NCBI GenBank assembly: GCA_002702685.1
Contig: PABD01000106.1
Location: 1 to 35,302 of the forward strand
Direction: 5' to 3'
DNA length: 35,302 bases
Source: Planctomyces sp.
GTDB lineage: Bacteria; Planctomycetota; Planctomycetia; Planctomycetales; Planctomycetaceae
Shown here: positions 19,926-29,073 of the stretch, one piece after another
How positions within the stretch are numbered: position 1 is the stretch's first letter
Layout of the letters: every line of letters starts with the position of its first letter
Program-made: the position numbers and the translations under genes
The notes under the pieces: generated by a model
The model's database searches: none
The model's input: the letters and a program-made list of their open reading frames with translations, nothing else
What the model was told of the DNA's origin: nothing

Positions 19926-20251
19926 ACAGCAGGTTGGGGAAGCTCTGTAGTCCCCAGTTTGGGCCGCCGTGGCGCAAATCTTTGAAACCACCCTGTTTGT
20001 ACAGATTGCCTGACCCGAAATCATTTTGACATCGGATCGGTATTTTATATAATAATCGCAGATCTACTGGTGGTTGAGTTCTCCGATTACCGGTATACTT
20101 CGAGCGCTGTAAGCTTTTTCCTAGAAGGAATTTTCGGCAAAAATCCGATAATACAGACAGAGATACTCTAATAAGGTGCGCAAAGGATTTGTGGCCGCTT
20201 GGCTGGGTAGCTAAGCTGCAAATATGCTGCCACTCTACAGGATCGTAGTGT
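19926..20251 (+). other. Intergenic region and long fabH leader (326 bp)
   Basis: No gene seen, and neither plsX nor rpmF, the common fabH neighbours. The promoter at 20026-20053 implies a leader of about 190 nt before the fabH ATG. It contains small stem-loops (for example ttcggcaaaaatccga) but no riboswitch I can name. Confidence 0.5.
20026..20053 (+). promoter_or_regulatory. Consensus sigma-70-type promoter upstream of fabH
   Basis: TTGACA (20026-20031), 16-nt spacer, TATAAT (20048-20053). Both hexamers match consensus perfectly, the best promoter in the window. Expected start near 20060. Confidence 0.75.
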
Positions 20252-21457
20252 ATGCACAGCCATCCCCACTTTCGCGCGGGGGATCTGGAGACAGATTCCA
20301 GCTCCGCAGGGTACCAGTCCGCCGCCGTGACCACAAAAACCAAGCCTCGTCCTCGCACTGATCAGGTAGGAATCCGGACCAAGCTCCGCATCGACCCACC
20401 TGTCGCTCGTCCCGAGACCTCATCCGATTCCCAGTCGGATTCCCGTCCGCTTTTCAAGCTGAGCCCACGCACAAACCAGTTGCTTGGCGTTCAAATCGTG
20501 GGAACAGGCTCTTATGTCCCTGAGCGAATCGTTACGAACGAAGAACTCGAGCAGACCCGGGGGTTCGAAGAAGGCTGGATCGAACAGCGTTCCGGAATCA
20601 AAGAACGCCGTTATGTCGCTCCCGGCCAGGCGACCTCCGACATGTCCATCCAGGCGGCTCGCCGCGCAATGGCGGATGCGGGCGTCACCGCCGAAGACAT
20701 TGACCTCGTGATTGTTGGAACATTTACTCCCGACTTCATCACTCCTTCAGCTGCCTGCCTGGTGCAGAACGTCCTCGGCATCGACGCTCCCGCAGTCGAT
20801 GTCTCCGCGGCCTGTTCCGGGTTCATGTATGCCATGGTGACCGGTTCCCAGTACATCGCCACGGGGAACAGCAAATGTGCCTTGGTGATTGGGGCCGACA
20901 CGAACAGCGCGCTTGTGAACCCTGATGATCAGCGAACCGCGCCGCTCTTTGGTGATGGTGCCGGAGCTGTCATCCTCAAACCGGGGAGCAAAGAGCAGGG
21001 ACTCTGTTGCTATCAGCTCGGTTCAGATGGTGGTGGAAAAGATTCGCTTTATATTCCCGCCGGCGGATCCGCCTGCCGGATCGGTCAGACACAGCTCGAA
21101 GAAATGAGCCAGTTCCTCCTGATGGATGGTCGCACTGTTTTCAAATGGGCAATTCAGGTGCTGACCGGCACTGTGGATCTGGTCCTGCGGAAGCAAGGGC
21201 TGTCGATCGACGAAGTGAAACTCTTCATCGCTCACCAGGCAAACGCCCGGATCATTTCCAAAGCCACGGAAGCCTTGGGCATTCCTGAAGAGAAGGTCTT
21301 CATGAACATGCACAAATACGGCAACACATCCGGCGGCTCGATTCCAATCGCCCTCGATGAAGCCCGTCGTGCTGGCCTGTTCCAACCCGGAGATACGGTC
21401 CTGCTGAGCGGCTTTGGCGCCGGCCTCTCCTGGGGTACGGCACTCTTCCGCTGGTAA
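20252..21457 (+). CDS. fabH: Beta-ketoacyl-ACP synthase III with N-terminal extension
   Basis: Starts fatty-acid synthesis by condensing acetyl-CoA with malonyl-ACP. The catalytic triad is complete: Cys188 (SAACSGF), His328 (IAHQANARI) and Asn358 (YGNTSGGS). The enzyme core begins only at about residue 77 (LLGVQIVGTGSYVP), which would put the Cys at about 112 as in E. coli FabH. The first 76 residues are a Ser/Pro/Thr/Arg-rich, low-complexity extension. The ATG at 20252 has agga about 10 nt upstream; a GTG at 20327 and a TTG at 20477 are alternatives without visible ribosome sites. A consensus promoter and a long leader precede it and a strong terminator follows, so it is probably monocistronic. 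Function firm, start less so. Confidence 0.94.
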   Translation: MHSHPHFRAGDLETDSSSAGYQSAAVTTKTKPRPRTDQVGIRTKLRIDPPVARPETSSDSQSDSRPLFKLSPRTNQLLGVQIVGTGSYVPERIVTNEELEQTRGFEEGWIEQRSGIKERRYVAPGQATSDMSIQAARRAMADAGVTAEDIDLVIVGTFTPDFITPSAACLVQNVLGIDAPAVDVSAACSGFMYAMVTGSQYIATGNSKCALVIGADTNSALVNPDDQRTAPLFGDGAGAVILKPGSKEQGLCCYQLGSDGGGKDSLYIPAGGSACRIGQTQLEEMSQFLLMDGRTVFKWAIQVLTGTVDLVLRKQGLSIDEVKLFIAHQANARIISKATEALGIPEEKVFMNMHKYGNTSGGSIPIALDEARRAGLFQPGDTVLLSGFGAGLSWGTALFRW

Positions 21458-21489
21458 GACAGCTCGACTTCAAACCGACAAATAAAAAG

Positions 21490-21526
21490 AACCACGGAGT
21501 CTTTATTGATCTCCGTGGTTTTTTTG
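21490..21526 (+). terminator. fabH terminator, shared with the convergent gene
   Basis: aaccacggag (21490-21499) pairs with ctccgtggtt (21511-21520), followed by a T-run. The A-rich left flank may also end the convergent minus-strand gene that stops at 21531. Confidence 0.88.
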
Positions 21527-21530
21527 TTTT

Positions 21531-22841
21531 TTATTTTTCGTTATCGGGATTCGCGTCGTCGTCACCATTTCGATTCTGATCCTCCGAGGCAGATTCATCC
21601 CGGGACTCAGCCGGAGCCGCATTCTCTGCTGAAGAGACAACGTCATCGTTCGGAACGATGGGAGCATCGTGCTTCGGTGGTGTCTGGCTGGTAGCCGCAA
21701 TGCCGGAGAGAGGAGGGGAGGTTCCCTCGGTATTGGCGGGTGGCACATAGACTTCGTCGAGCGCGATGGCATCATTCGCGCGACGCATCAGGAAGTAGAT
21801 CACCGTGCCTGCTGTAAAGAAAACGGCGACCCGATAGGCTTCACGAAGCCATTCCAGGGATTCTACCCAGAAGGTGAAAAACGGGCGGTCAGGCTTGGAC
21901 ACTTCAAACGTAAGCATTCCCAAACTGGTGCTTTCTGTTCGTGGCAGGACATGCCCTTCGGCCAGTCGTTCGACGAGTTGGATAAACTGATCGAACACGT
22001 AGAAGGCCACAAGCGAGAGCACTACCGCCAGGAACCAGTAGCCCAAATATCGAAAGGGTTTGGTGAAGATGTAGCTGAAAGGTCGACTGAAGCCATCGAA
22101 GCCATCGGTTCCTTCCACACTCACCGTCGCCAGCGTGAGCGGAAACCCGGCCAGTGCTCCGATGAGCAGTAGCGCCAGCGGCAAGGCGATCAGCCAGGGA
22201 ATAAACCAGAGCATTGTCGCGAGGGAGTCCCCGTTACCCAACGGTTTGACATATTCCAGTAGCCCGAAGAGGGACAGGACACACCAGATGAAAAGTCCCG
22301 CAAATGTCGCAATCAATGAGGAAACGAGAATCGCTTTTCCGTTCCGCAATCCGAATCCAGCAGCACTTCTGAGAGAGGACCGGGTATCCGTGACGAATTC
22401 GAGTGCGGCGATCCGGCAGACGGCAAGCCCGAGGAATCCCCAGATCAGGATCGACCAGGCCAAGTGCATCCACAGATACGCCAGCCGATTCCAGGAATTT
22501 CCGCCACTGGCAATCGCCCACGCCGGTTGATAAATGGAATCCCAGGGAGAAAAGACAGACCCCGTATTCGACTGAACAAAAAGCGGCCCGGCGGCCAGGG
22601 GCGCCGCGGATTTCTCTCCCTCTTTCCAAACGGGTGCATATGAAGAGACAGGCGGAACCTGAATCGAAGCCGGAAACATCGCGTCGATCAGATCATGTCC
22701 ATGATGCATCAACACAACGGCGACGAGGGCGAGCACCAGCTTGCGGACGTCCAGCGCCATGCGCGGCACACGCAGGAGGTGCAATACGGGAAAGCGGTGA
22801 AAATAGTTCTGATCGGCAGTCGTTTTAATGACAGCATCCAT
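21531..22841 (-). CDS. Unknown polytopic membrane protein
   Basis: 436 aa; family not recognised. Predicted TM segments at about 33-51, 121-145, 170-196, 208-240 (long, perhaps two), 266-285 and 335-352. The loop after the first TM (about 52-120) holds PxVSSYAPVWKEGE and is presumably extracytoplasmic. The C-terminal 70 residues are acidic, Pro/Ser/Asn-rich and disordered-looking (EDQNRNGDDDANPDNEK at the end). A Shine-Dalgarno-like aggaa sits about 7 nt before the ATG at 22841. It is convergent with fabH and 128 bp downstream of the c-di-GMP operon on the same strand, so read-through expression is possible but no functional link is evident. Confidence 0.78.
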   Translation of the reverse strand: MDAVIKTTADQNYFHRFPVLHLLRVPRMALDVRKLVLALVAVVLMHHGHDLIDAMFPASIQVPPVSSYAPVWKEGEKSAAPLAAGPLFVQSNTGSVFSPWDSIYQPAWAIASGGNSWNRLAYLWMHLAWSILIWGFLGLAVCRIAALEFVTDTRSSLRSAAGFGLRNGKAILVSSLIATFAGLFIWCVLSLFGLLEYVKPLGNGDSLATMLWFIPWLIALPLALLLIGALAGFPLTLATVSVEGTDGFDGFSRPFSYIFTKPFRYLGYWFLAVVLSLVAFYVFDQFIQLVERLAEGHVLPRTESTSLGMLTFEVSKPDRPFFTFWVESLEWLREAYRVAVFFTAGTVIYFLMRRANDAIALDEVYVPPANTEGTSPPLSGIAATSQTPPKHDAPIVPNDDVVSSAENAAPAESRDESASEDQNRNGDDDANPDNEK

Positions 22842-22969
22842 GCCCGGTTCCTGTCTGGCGGGAGTTGGGAGAGTGGAAGAAACGATGCAGTCGATCTTAG
22901 CAGATCAGCTGCCGCTCTGCTCTCTCAACGGACAAAAATCGGACGCGAATTCCGGCCGCGGCCTGATTG

Positions 22970-24397
22970 TCAGACGGATGACGCCAATGTTTTGAATTCG
23001 ATGCCGATCGTGTAGAAGCCGGCGATTCCCCTGCAGCGGACGACTTCTCCCAGAACGCGAATCTGCTCGTTATCGCGGGTCTCAAGCAGGACGTTAATAC
23101 GCTGCCCTGGCTTCAGGGGCGATGTATGAATGACGCAGATGCCACCATCGGAAATGTCCTGCGTGATGACGGAGACCGGTTTACCCAGCGGGCGATTCTC
23201 GACACTGATCGGTACGATCATCGCCCCCATGGTGACGTGAATGCGATCGTGGCGTCGGCGTTCCGTTTGCGACCGGTTGCTGGCGATCAACTGCCCCGTG
23301 AAGGAAGAGAGTTTTTTACGCGCCTGCAGTTCGCTGTCAAAGATGAAACAGACGTTCGGACATCCGGCGTAGATATCACCCTCGAATGAATGTGGGTCGA
23401 TATCCGATTCACAGGTATAGTGATTCGCATGTCCTGCGGGATCGAGCGCGAGCGCCGAGAGGGGGACGACGCAGTTTCGACCATAGGCCTTGGCCGCGAG
23501 CAGAGCGTTGTCGGCGGCATCAATCAGGTTGGCAGGACGCGTGTTCGCCCTCGTCCATTGAGCCACTCCGATGGTTACGCTGAGCTGAATTGTTTCTTTA
23601 CCCACAATAACCGGTTCGCGCGAGATCCGCTGCCGTAGGCGTTCGGCGATTTCCACCGCGTGGGCTTCGTGGGTACGGGGCAACAGAATTGCGAATTCGT
23701 CGCCTCCGAATCGGCAGAGAATGTCATATCGCCGGGTGCAGTCGTGCATCAGTTCGGCGACGTGTTTGAGACATGTATCTCCGGCACTGTGACCGTGGAG
23801 GTCGTTTACCTGTTTGAAATAGTCGACGTCGATCAGGAGACAGCATAGGGGAAGATCAAGTCGCAGACTGTTTTCGATTTCCCGTTCACACCGTTCGTCA
23901 AAGGCGCGTCGATTCATCAATCCGGTTAACGGATCGCTTTCGGCAAGTTCTTTCTGACTGCGGAGACGCGTGAGAATCGATTCCGCCTGGCGAATGCGGG
24001 CCAGCAGTTCGTGTTCGTCGACCGGCTTTGTGAGAAAGTCGTCTGCTCCGGCCGCCATTGCCGCTTCGAGATCGCGCGGACCATCTTTGGCCGTTGCCAC
24101 CATGAGGAAAATCTCCTCCCGGTCATGAACTCGCCGGACGTCCCGGCAAAGTTCAAGCCCTGTCTTCTTCGGCATTTTGAGATCGGTCACGACGATGGAA
24201 GGTTGCTTTTCTTCGATCAACCTCGATGCTTCGAGGCCGTCCGAGGCACACACGACCTCATATCCGTTGATATCCAGCCAGGTGGCAAGGATTTTCAACG
24301 TGATCGCGTGGTCTTCCGCCACGAGAATTCGGGTACGCCTCGGCAGATTTGACTCCACAGAAGCGGGCAGAGTAGTGACTTGTTCAACGCCAGACAT
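22970..24397 (-). CDS. Response regulator with GGDEF diguanylate cyclase and PilZ domains
   Basis: 475-aa three-domain protein. The REC domain (about 22-140) has phospho-acceptor Asp72 (VVTDLKMP). The GGDEF domain (about 150-320) has an intact active site, GGDEF at 231-235, and an inhibitory RxxD site (RRYD) exactly five residues before it, so it should make c-di-GMP and be feedback-inhibited. The C-terminal PilZ domain (about 365-470) has both c-di-GMP-binding motifs, RRHDR and DISDGG. Synthesis, product sensing and phospho-control thus lie in one chain. It is the last gene of the operon, 62 bp after the HD-GYP gene, with gagg upstream of the ATG. Cytoplasmic; output partner unknown. Confidence 0.95.
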   Translation of the reverse strand: MSGVEQVTTLPASVESNLPRRTRILVAEDHAITLKILATWLDINGYEVVCASDGLEASRLIEEKQPSIVVTDLKMPKKTGLELCRDVRRVHDREEIFLMVATAKDGPRDLEAAMAAGADDFLTKPVDEHELLARIRQAESILTRLRSQKELAESDPLTGLMNRRAFDERCEREIENSLRLDLPLCCLLIDVDYFKQVNDLHGHSAGDTCLKHVAELMHDCTRRYDILCRFGGDEFAILLPRTHEAHAVEIAERLRQRISREPVIVGKETIQLSVTIGVAQWTRANTRPANLIDAADNALLAAKAYGRNCVVPLSALALDPAGHANHYTCESDIDPHSFEGDIYAGCPNVCFIFDSELQARKKLSSFTGQLIASNRSQTERRRHDRIHVTMGAMIVPISVENRPLGKPVSVITQDISDGGICVIHTSPLKPGQRINVLLETRDNEQIRVLGEVVRCRGIAGFYTIGIEFKTLASSV

Positions 24398-24459
24398 GAC
24401 GATGCCTCGGAAATGTGTTTTTGATCGTGTTGTAAATCAGTAGTTGTAGCCAGAGTCCC

Positions 24460-25653
24460 TCAAGTGAGGTCGATATCTGCGTAATGAATCTGTATATCGA
24501 TGATATCTTTCCGCCTTCGAAAGAAAGCATCGAGTATGGCCGGATCGAAGTGAGACCCGCGGCTCTGTTCCATGATCGAAAAACATTTCTCCCGTGGAAA
24601 AGCCGGTTTGTAGACACGTTTGGAACTGAGAGCGTCGTACACATCGGCCACTGCGGTAATACGGCCTTCGATTGGAATGTCTTCACCGGAAAGGCCGATC
24701 GGATAACCGGAACCATCCCAGCGTTCGTGATGGGTGAGGGCGATCGTGCTCGCCATTTCCAGCAGCGGGGAGCCGCTGTTCATAATCAACGCGGCTCCGG
24801 CACTGGTATGTTTGTTGAAATGTCGTCGATCTTCGTGGGAAACCGACTCAAATATCTTTTTGCCCGCGCTGCAGTGGGTCTGCATGATGTGATATTCATC
24901 CGCGGTCAACAGGTCCGCCTTCTGCAGAATGGAATCGGGGATGGCGATCTTACCGATATCATGCAGTTTGGCCGCCTGTTCGAGTTGAAAGACGGTCTCC
25001 TCGTCGAAGCCGAGTTCATCGGCGATTACGGCAACATATTTGGAAACGCGAATGACATGTCGACCGGTCTCGTTGTCACGGTACTCGGCGGCCTTGGCCA
25101 GACATTCGATAATGTCGATACGCGAGTGTTCCAGTTCCGCGGTTCTCTCTCTTACTTTACGTTCGAGATTGTTCTGGTACTCCCGCAGTTTGAGCGTATT
25201 GCGAACTCGCAAGATCAACTCATCCGGATCAACCGGTTTCGCAAGAAAGTCAGTCGCGCCGAGTTCAAGCGCTTCCCGTTTGATTTCGGAGCTCTCGGTG
25301 CTCGTCAGAATCAAAACGGGCATATGTCCGAAGCGTTCGCTCGCACGAACCTCGCGCAGAATATCAAGCCCGCTGAATTCCGGCATCATGATGTCCAGCA
25401 ACATCAGATCCGGCGATTCCTTACCCAGGAGGGAGGCGACATTGGCTGCCTCGGTTTCGGTGACAAAGTTGGAATACCCCGCGTTGGCCAGGTAGGCCTT
25501 GACGACCTTCACGTTCACGGGAACATCGTCGACAATCAGAATCTTCCAATCGTAACGATCACCGGACGGCATTTTATCCTGATTTGCTATCGCCTGGGGT
25601 GAGAACGTATTGATCGATGCAGCGGGAGTAAACAGTTTGTTGAGTATCGTCAT
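24460..25653 (-). CDS. Response regulator with HD-GYP c-di-GMP phosphodiesterase
   Basis: 397 aa. REC domain at about 36-155 with phospho-acceptor Asp87 (LMLLDIMMP), a helical linker (about 160-180), then an HD-GYP domain with metal-binding AAKLHDIGK (His231, Asp232), downstream His residues in THCSAG and THHERWDGSGYP (GYP at 316-318), and AVADVYDAL. All key residues for c-di-GMP hydrolysis are present. The start overlaps the histidine-kinase stop by 4 bp (ATGA) and has a consensus aggagg 7 nt upstream, so translation is coupled to the kinase. The kinase's HPt domain or its own REC is the likely phosphate source. Opposes the GGDEF protein encoded next. Confidence 0.96.
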   Translation of the reverse strand: MTILNKLFTPAASINTFSPQAIANQDKMPSGDRYDWKILIVDDVPVNVKVVKAYLANAGYSNFVTETEAANVASLLGKESPDLMLLDIMMPEFSGLDILREVRASERFGHMPVLILTSTESSEIKREALELGATDFLAKPVDPDELILRVRNTLKLREYQNNLERKVRERTAELEHSRIDIIECLAKAAEYRDNETGRHVIRVSKYVAVIADELGFDEETVFQLEQAAKLHDIGKIAIPDSILQKADLLTADEYHIMQTHCSAGKKIFESVSHEDRRHFNKHTSAGAALIMNSGSPLLEMASTIALTHHERWDGSGYPIGLSGEDIPIEGRITAVADVYDALSSKRVYKPAFPREKCFSIMEQSRGSHFDPAILDAFFRRRKDIIDIQIHYADIDLT

Positions 25654-27992
25654 GACTGTGCCTCCTGATTCTCCATGAACCTCGAAGCGCGTGAACTGCC
25701 CGCCGCGATTCTGTGTGTCAGTTCCGTCAGTTCGGCGAGCGCTTCGTCGATTCTTTGTGCGTCTTCTTCGTCGGCGGCCTTGTTCAGCTGGCGAGCGGGT
25801 TCAGTCAATACAACATATCCCGCCGTGCCGCCGGCCCCCTTCAACATGTGGGCCAACTCGCTGACGCGTTCGAAGTCGTTCGCCGTGAATGCAGTGCGAA
25901 TCTCTTCCATCTGCGACTGCAGCATATCGATGAATTCTTCCACGATTTCTCGAAATGCTTCGTGCTCTGTCGGCAGCGAAGAGTAGATCGGATCAACTTT
26001 CGGTTCGACACCCTCGATCACGTCGATCGCGCGAGCGACGTCATCCGACACCGAAGGATCTTTGCTTTGATGGTCAGGTACCATCGGCACGTTTAATGTC
26101 TTCTGAATTGTGTGAATCAATCGCGACTCATTGATGGGTTTGGTGAGATACCCCGTACATCCGGCATCGCGACATTTGGCTTCATCGCCTTTCATCGCAT
26201 GGGCGGTCAGTGCGATGATGGGAATTTTAATTCCCCGTTTTCGCAGTTCCGTCGCCGCACGATACCCATCCATCACCGGCATCTGCATATCCATCAGAAT
26301 AAGGGCGTAAGTGTGTTTTTCGGCGAGATGCACAGCCAGTTGTCCATTTTCCACTGCCGTGACTTCGAGGCCGGCTCGTTCGAGCAACAGCGTGATCAGC
26401 TTACGGTTGGTGTCCCCATCTTCCGCCAGTAGCACTTTTTGCCCAGCAAACCGCACGTTTTCCTGCAGTTTCTCGGAGTGGTGATGTTCGAGCGCGTCGG
26501 ACGGCGGTGCGTCGAGAAGTTCGGTAGTGTCCGGCGTTCCGGCCGAAATTGAGATGGTGAAGGTGCTTCCTCCGCCGTACATGCTTTCGACTGAGATATC
26601 TCCGTCAAGCGCTCGTGCCATTTTCCGACTGATCGAAAGTCCGAGGCCCGTACCGCCGAAGCGACGCGTCACCGTATTGTCGGCCTGCATGAATGGTTCG
26701 AAGATTGTCGCGAGGTTTTTCGGCGCGATGCCGATACCAGTGTCCTTCACCTGGACAATCAACTCGGACTGACCGCCGTGAATCACATATTCAGCGGAAA
26801 TGCTGACTCCGCCAGATTCCGTGAACTTCACCGCGTTGCCGACGATATTGGTCAGAATCTGACGAAATCGGCCAGAGTCGGTAAATATCTGACTCGGAAC
26901 TCTGCCGATCCAATTCAATTCGAGAGAGATCCCCTTCTTGAGGGCGCGGGCCCGCAACATGGAGACAACTTCCGCCATGATCTGATGCGGCGAGCAGTTC
27001 TCTTTTTCGATGATCATCTGCTGCGCTTCGATCTTGGAGAGATCGAGAATATCGTTAATCAGATTGAGCAGATGGCATCCACTCGAATGAATGGTCCGCA
27101 GATACTCACTGCGGGTCGCCTCATCGCAGCTTAAGCCCTGTTTCAATAACAGGTCACTGAAACCGAGAATTCCGGTAAGCGGGGTGCGGATTTCGTGGCT
27201 CATGTTCGCGAGGAAATAGCTCTTCGCGTCGCTGGCGGCCAGCGTCGCCTCGTGGGCTTCTTTCAGTTCGCGGTGCAGACTCTCAAGGTGATCTTCGCGT
27301 CTCTGAATCTGTTTGAGCATCTCATTGAAATCATTGTTCAGGTATCCCAGTTCATCCTGGCGACTGTAATTCAAGCGGAGGGAATAGTCGCCCGAGGAGG
27401 AAATTGCCCGGGTCGTTCTGGCCATATCGACAATGGGCTGCACCACCGTGTTCTGGAGAATGCGGGCCACGATCGTCGAGATAAACATGCAGAGAACGGC
27501 GACAGAGCAGATGATCGTCTTGATGCGATCCAGCTGAAACTGCAGCTCATCGTCGTTCGCCCGCAATTGCAACCAGGCACCCGAATCCGAACCGATATCG
27601 GCGCTGATATATAGATCGCCTTCTTCTGTATAATATTCATCGTATTTGACATGCTTGAGACCGACCGGACCTTCATACCCCGGACGTCGATAAGACATCA
27701 GGATCTCTCCGTCGGCATTGAAAATACAGGCAGCGTCGATCTCATCTTCATATTGGAGGGAGACCAGAATGTCTTCCAGTACGTCGTGTCGACCGTCTTC
27801 GATGGCGGAGACGCAATTCGCCGAAATGGTTTGTAGCAGGGCGTGGGCGTGTCTCATTTGAGTCGTGCGAATCATCCGCACATCGTTAACGCAGAACGCG
27901 ATAAAGGAGCAAATCACCGGGATTCCGATACCGACCCAGAAGAGCGCGCGGACTTTCGTTGCGATGGAAATATTGCGAAATTGAAAGCGCAC
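25650..27992 (-). CDS. Hybrid sensor histidine kinase (HAMP-HisKA-HATPase-REC-HPt)
   Basis: Membrane sensor kinase, 780 aa from the GTG at 27992. That start is preferred because aaagga lies about 6 nt before it and the chain then begins VRFQFRNISIATKVR; an in-frame TTG at 28082 has no ribosome site. Two TM segments (about 15-40 and about 160-180) flank a periplasmic sensor region of some 120 residues, unnamed but CHASE-like. Then HAMP, HisKA with His266 (SHEIRTPL), HATPase (DTGIGIAPKN, GTGLGLSI), a REC domain with Asp568 (LILMDMQMP) and a C-terminal HPt with His715 (LAHMLKGAGG). A complete internal His-Asp-His relay is therefore present, ending in an HPt that can pass phosphate to separate REC proteins. 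Those encoded next carry HD-GYP and GGDEF-PilZ outputs. Confidence 0.94.
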   Translation of the reverse strand: MRFQFRNISIATKVRALFWVGIGIPVICSFIAFCVNDVRMIRTTQMRHAHALLQTISANCVSAIEDGRHDVLEDILVSLQYEDEIDAACIFNADGEILMSYRRPGYEGPVGLKHVKYDEYYTEEGDLYISADIGSDSGAWLQLRANDDELQFQLDRIKTIICSVAVLCMFISTIVARILQNTVVQPIVDMARTTRAISSSGDYSLRLNYSRQDELGYLNNDFNEMLKQIQRREDHLESLHRELKEAHEATLAASDAKSYFLANMSHEIRTPLTGILGFSDLLLKQGLSCDEATRSEYLRTIHSSGCHLLNLINDILDLSKIEAQQMIIEKENCSPHQIMAEVVSMLRARALKKGISLELNWIGRVPSQIFTDSGRFRQILTNIVGNAVKFTESGGVSISAEYVIHGGQSELIVQVKDTGIGIAPKNLATIFEPFMQADNTVTRRFGGTGLGLSISRKMARALDGDISVESMYGGGSTFTISISAGTPDTTELLDAPPSDALEHHHSEKLQENVRFAGQKVLLAEDGDTNRKLITLLLERAGLEVTAVENGQLAVHLAEKHTYALILMDMQMPVMDGYRAATELRKRGIKIPIIALTAHAMKGDEAKCRDAGCTGYLTKPINESRLIHTIQKTLNVPMVPDHQSKDPSVSDDVARAIDVIEGVEPKVDPIYSSLPTEHEAFREIVEEFIDMLQSQMEEIRTAFTANDFERVSELAHMLKGAGGTAGYVVLTEPARQLNKAADEEDAQRIDEALAELTELTHRIAAGSSRASRFMENQEAQS

Positions 27993-28597
27993 TTCGTTGT
28001 CCTTTGGAACTGCCGTAGGTCGCGTGGAGGGGGGCGGGAGTCGATACTCCGTGATGTTGCGTATTTGCAACTTAGGTTTCAATTGTGTGCAGGGTGATCA
28101 ATTCTCGAACGCGACCGGAGGTTTAGGGTCACCTGGTAGCGGTTATTCAGAGATTGCCGGACGTATGAATTTGTCAGTTGGGTGAAATGAAGCAAATCCC
28201 TATCGGTTGCGACTCTCGTGAATCCCGTCTGGTATGAGCGCGATTTCCCCAGGATCATTCCGGCGAAACTGCGGCCCTTGCGGGTGACCACGGAAATCAG
28301 ACGGAACTGCGAGGGAAGGGGGGGGCGGCGGGAGGCGAAGGCTCCGTCTTAAGCAGGCATTTTTTCTCCCACCGGAGAGCTTGGGACCGAACCTCTCGTG
28401 CTGGAGATTTGTCCTCGGTTTGCCGATAGTGACTATCATCGCCTGAGCAGGAAAAGGGGCCCTGATAAAATTCAATCTGACGCAGATTGAGCTATGGAAC
28501 ACCCTTGCGAAAAATCGGGCGAAAAGTAACACTACACCAATCCAGACCCGGCGGCCCCAGAAAATGGCCGTCCGTACAGTTTGGTGGAAAAAATTCA
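27993..28597. other. Spacer between the kinase operon and tRNA-Pro (605 bp)
   Basis: No convincing gene. It should hold the kinase operon promoter on the minus strand and the tRNA-Pro promoter on the plus strand; no consensus pair stands out. A run with four G-tracts (28313-28332) fits a G-quadruplex motif. Confidence 0.5.
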
Positions 28598-28746
<149 letters not shown>

Positions 28747-29073
28747 GTTGCGGAAGTACATGGCGGGTTAAAACGTGGAATGGCTTCGGGGCTTTCAGGG
28801 ATAACGATTTCCCAAAACCGTACTCGGTTCAAGAGTTGCGGGGTTCAAATCCGGGTTCCGCCTTCGCATTTCGCTTCTCTAATTCGCGGCCTGACTGGCA
28901 AAAAGATTGGCGCATGGCACCGACGGGTGATGACCACCAGGACGGTTCAGTTCCGCAATCACCAGTATTGATTGGAAACTTGCACAGGCGGATGGGTCGA
29001 AGGTATAAACGATGTTTTCGCAGTACCAGCTTTGGAATGATTCCAGCACACATCGCCGGTTCGGGAGACATGG
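28747..29073 (+). other. Gene-free left part of the element (327 bp)
   Basis: No supported coding sequence. It holds a tRNA-T-arm-like stretch, ggggttcaaatccgggttcc (about 28840-28859), that shares ggttcaaatcc with tRNA-Pro but lacks a pairing stem. Possibly an older attachment-site remnant. Confidence 0.4.

Noticed and set aside
24484-25602. 372-codon frame antisense to the HD-GYP gene
   Set aside because: Shadow frame; the minus-strand REC-HD-GYP gene has every key residue.
27993-28082. TTG at 28082 as the histidine-kinase start
   Set aside because: No ribosome site; the GTG at 27992 has aaagga at good spacing.
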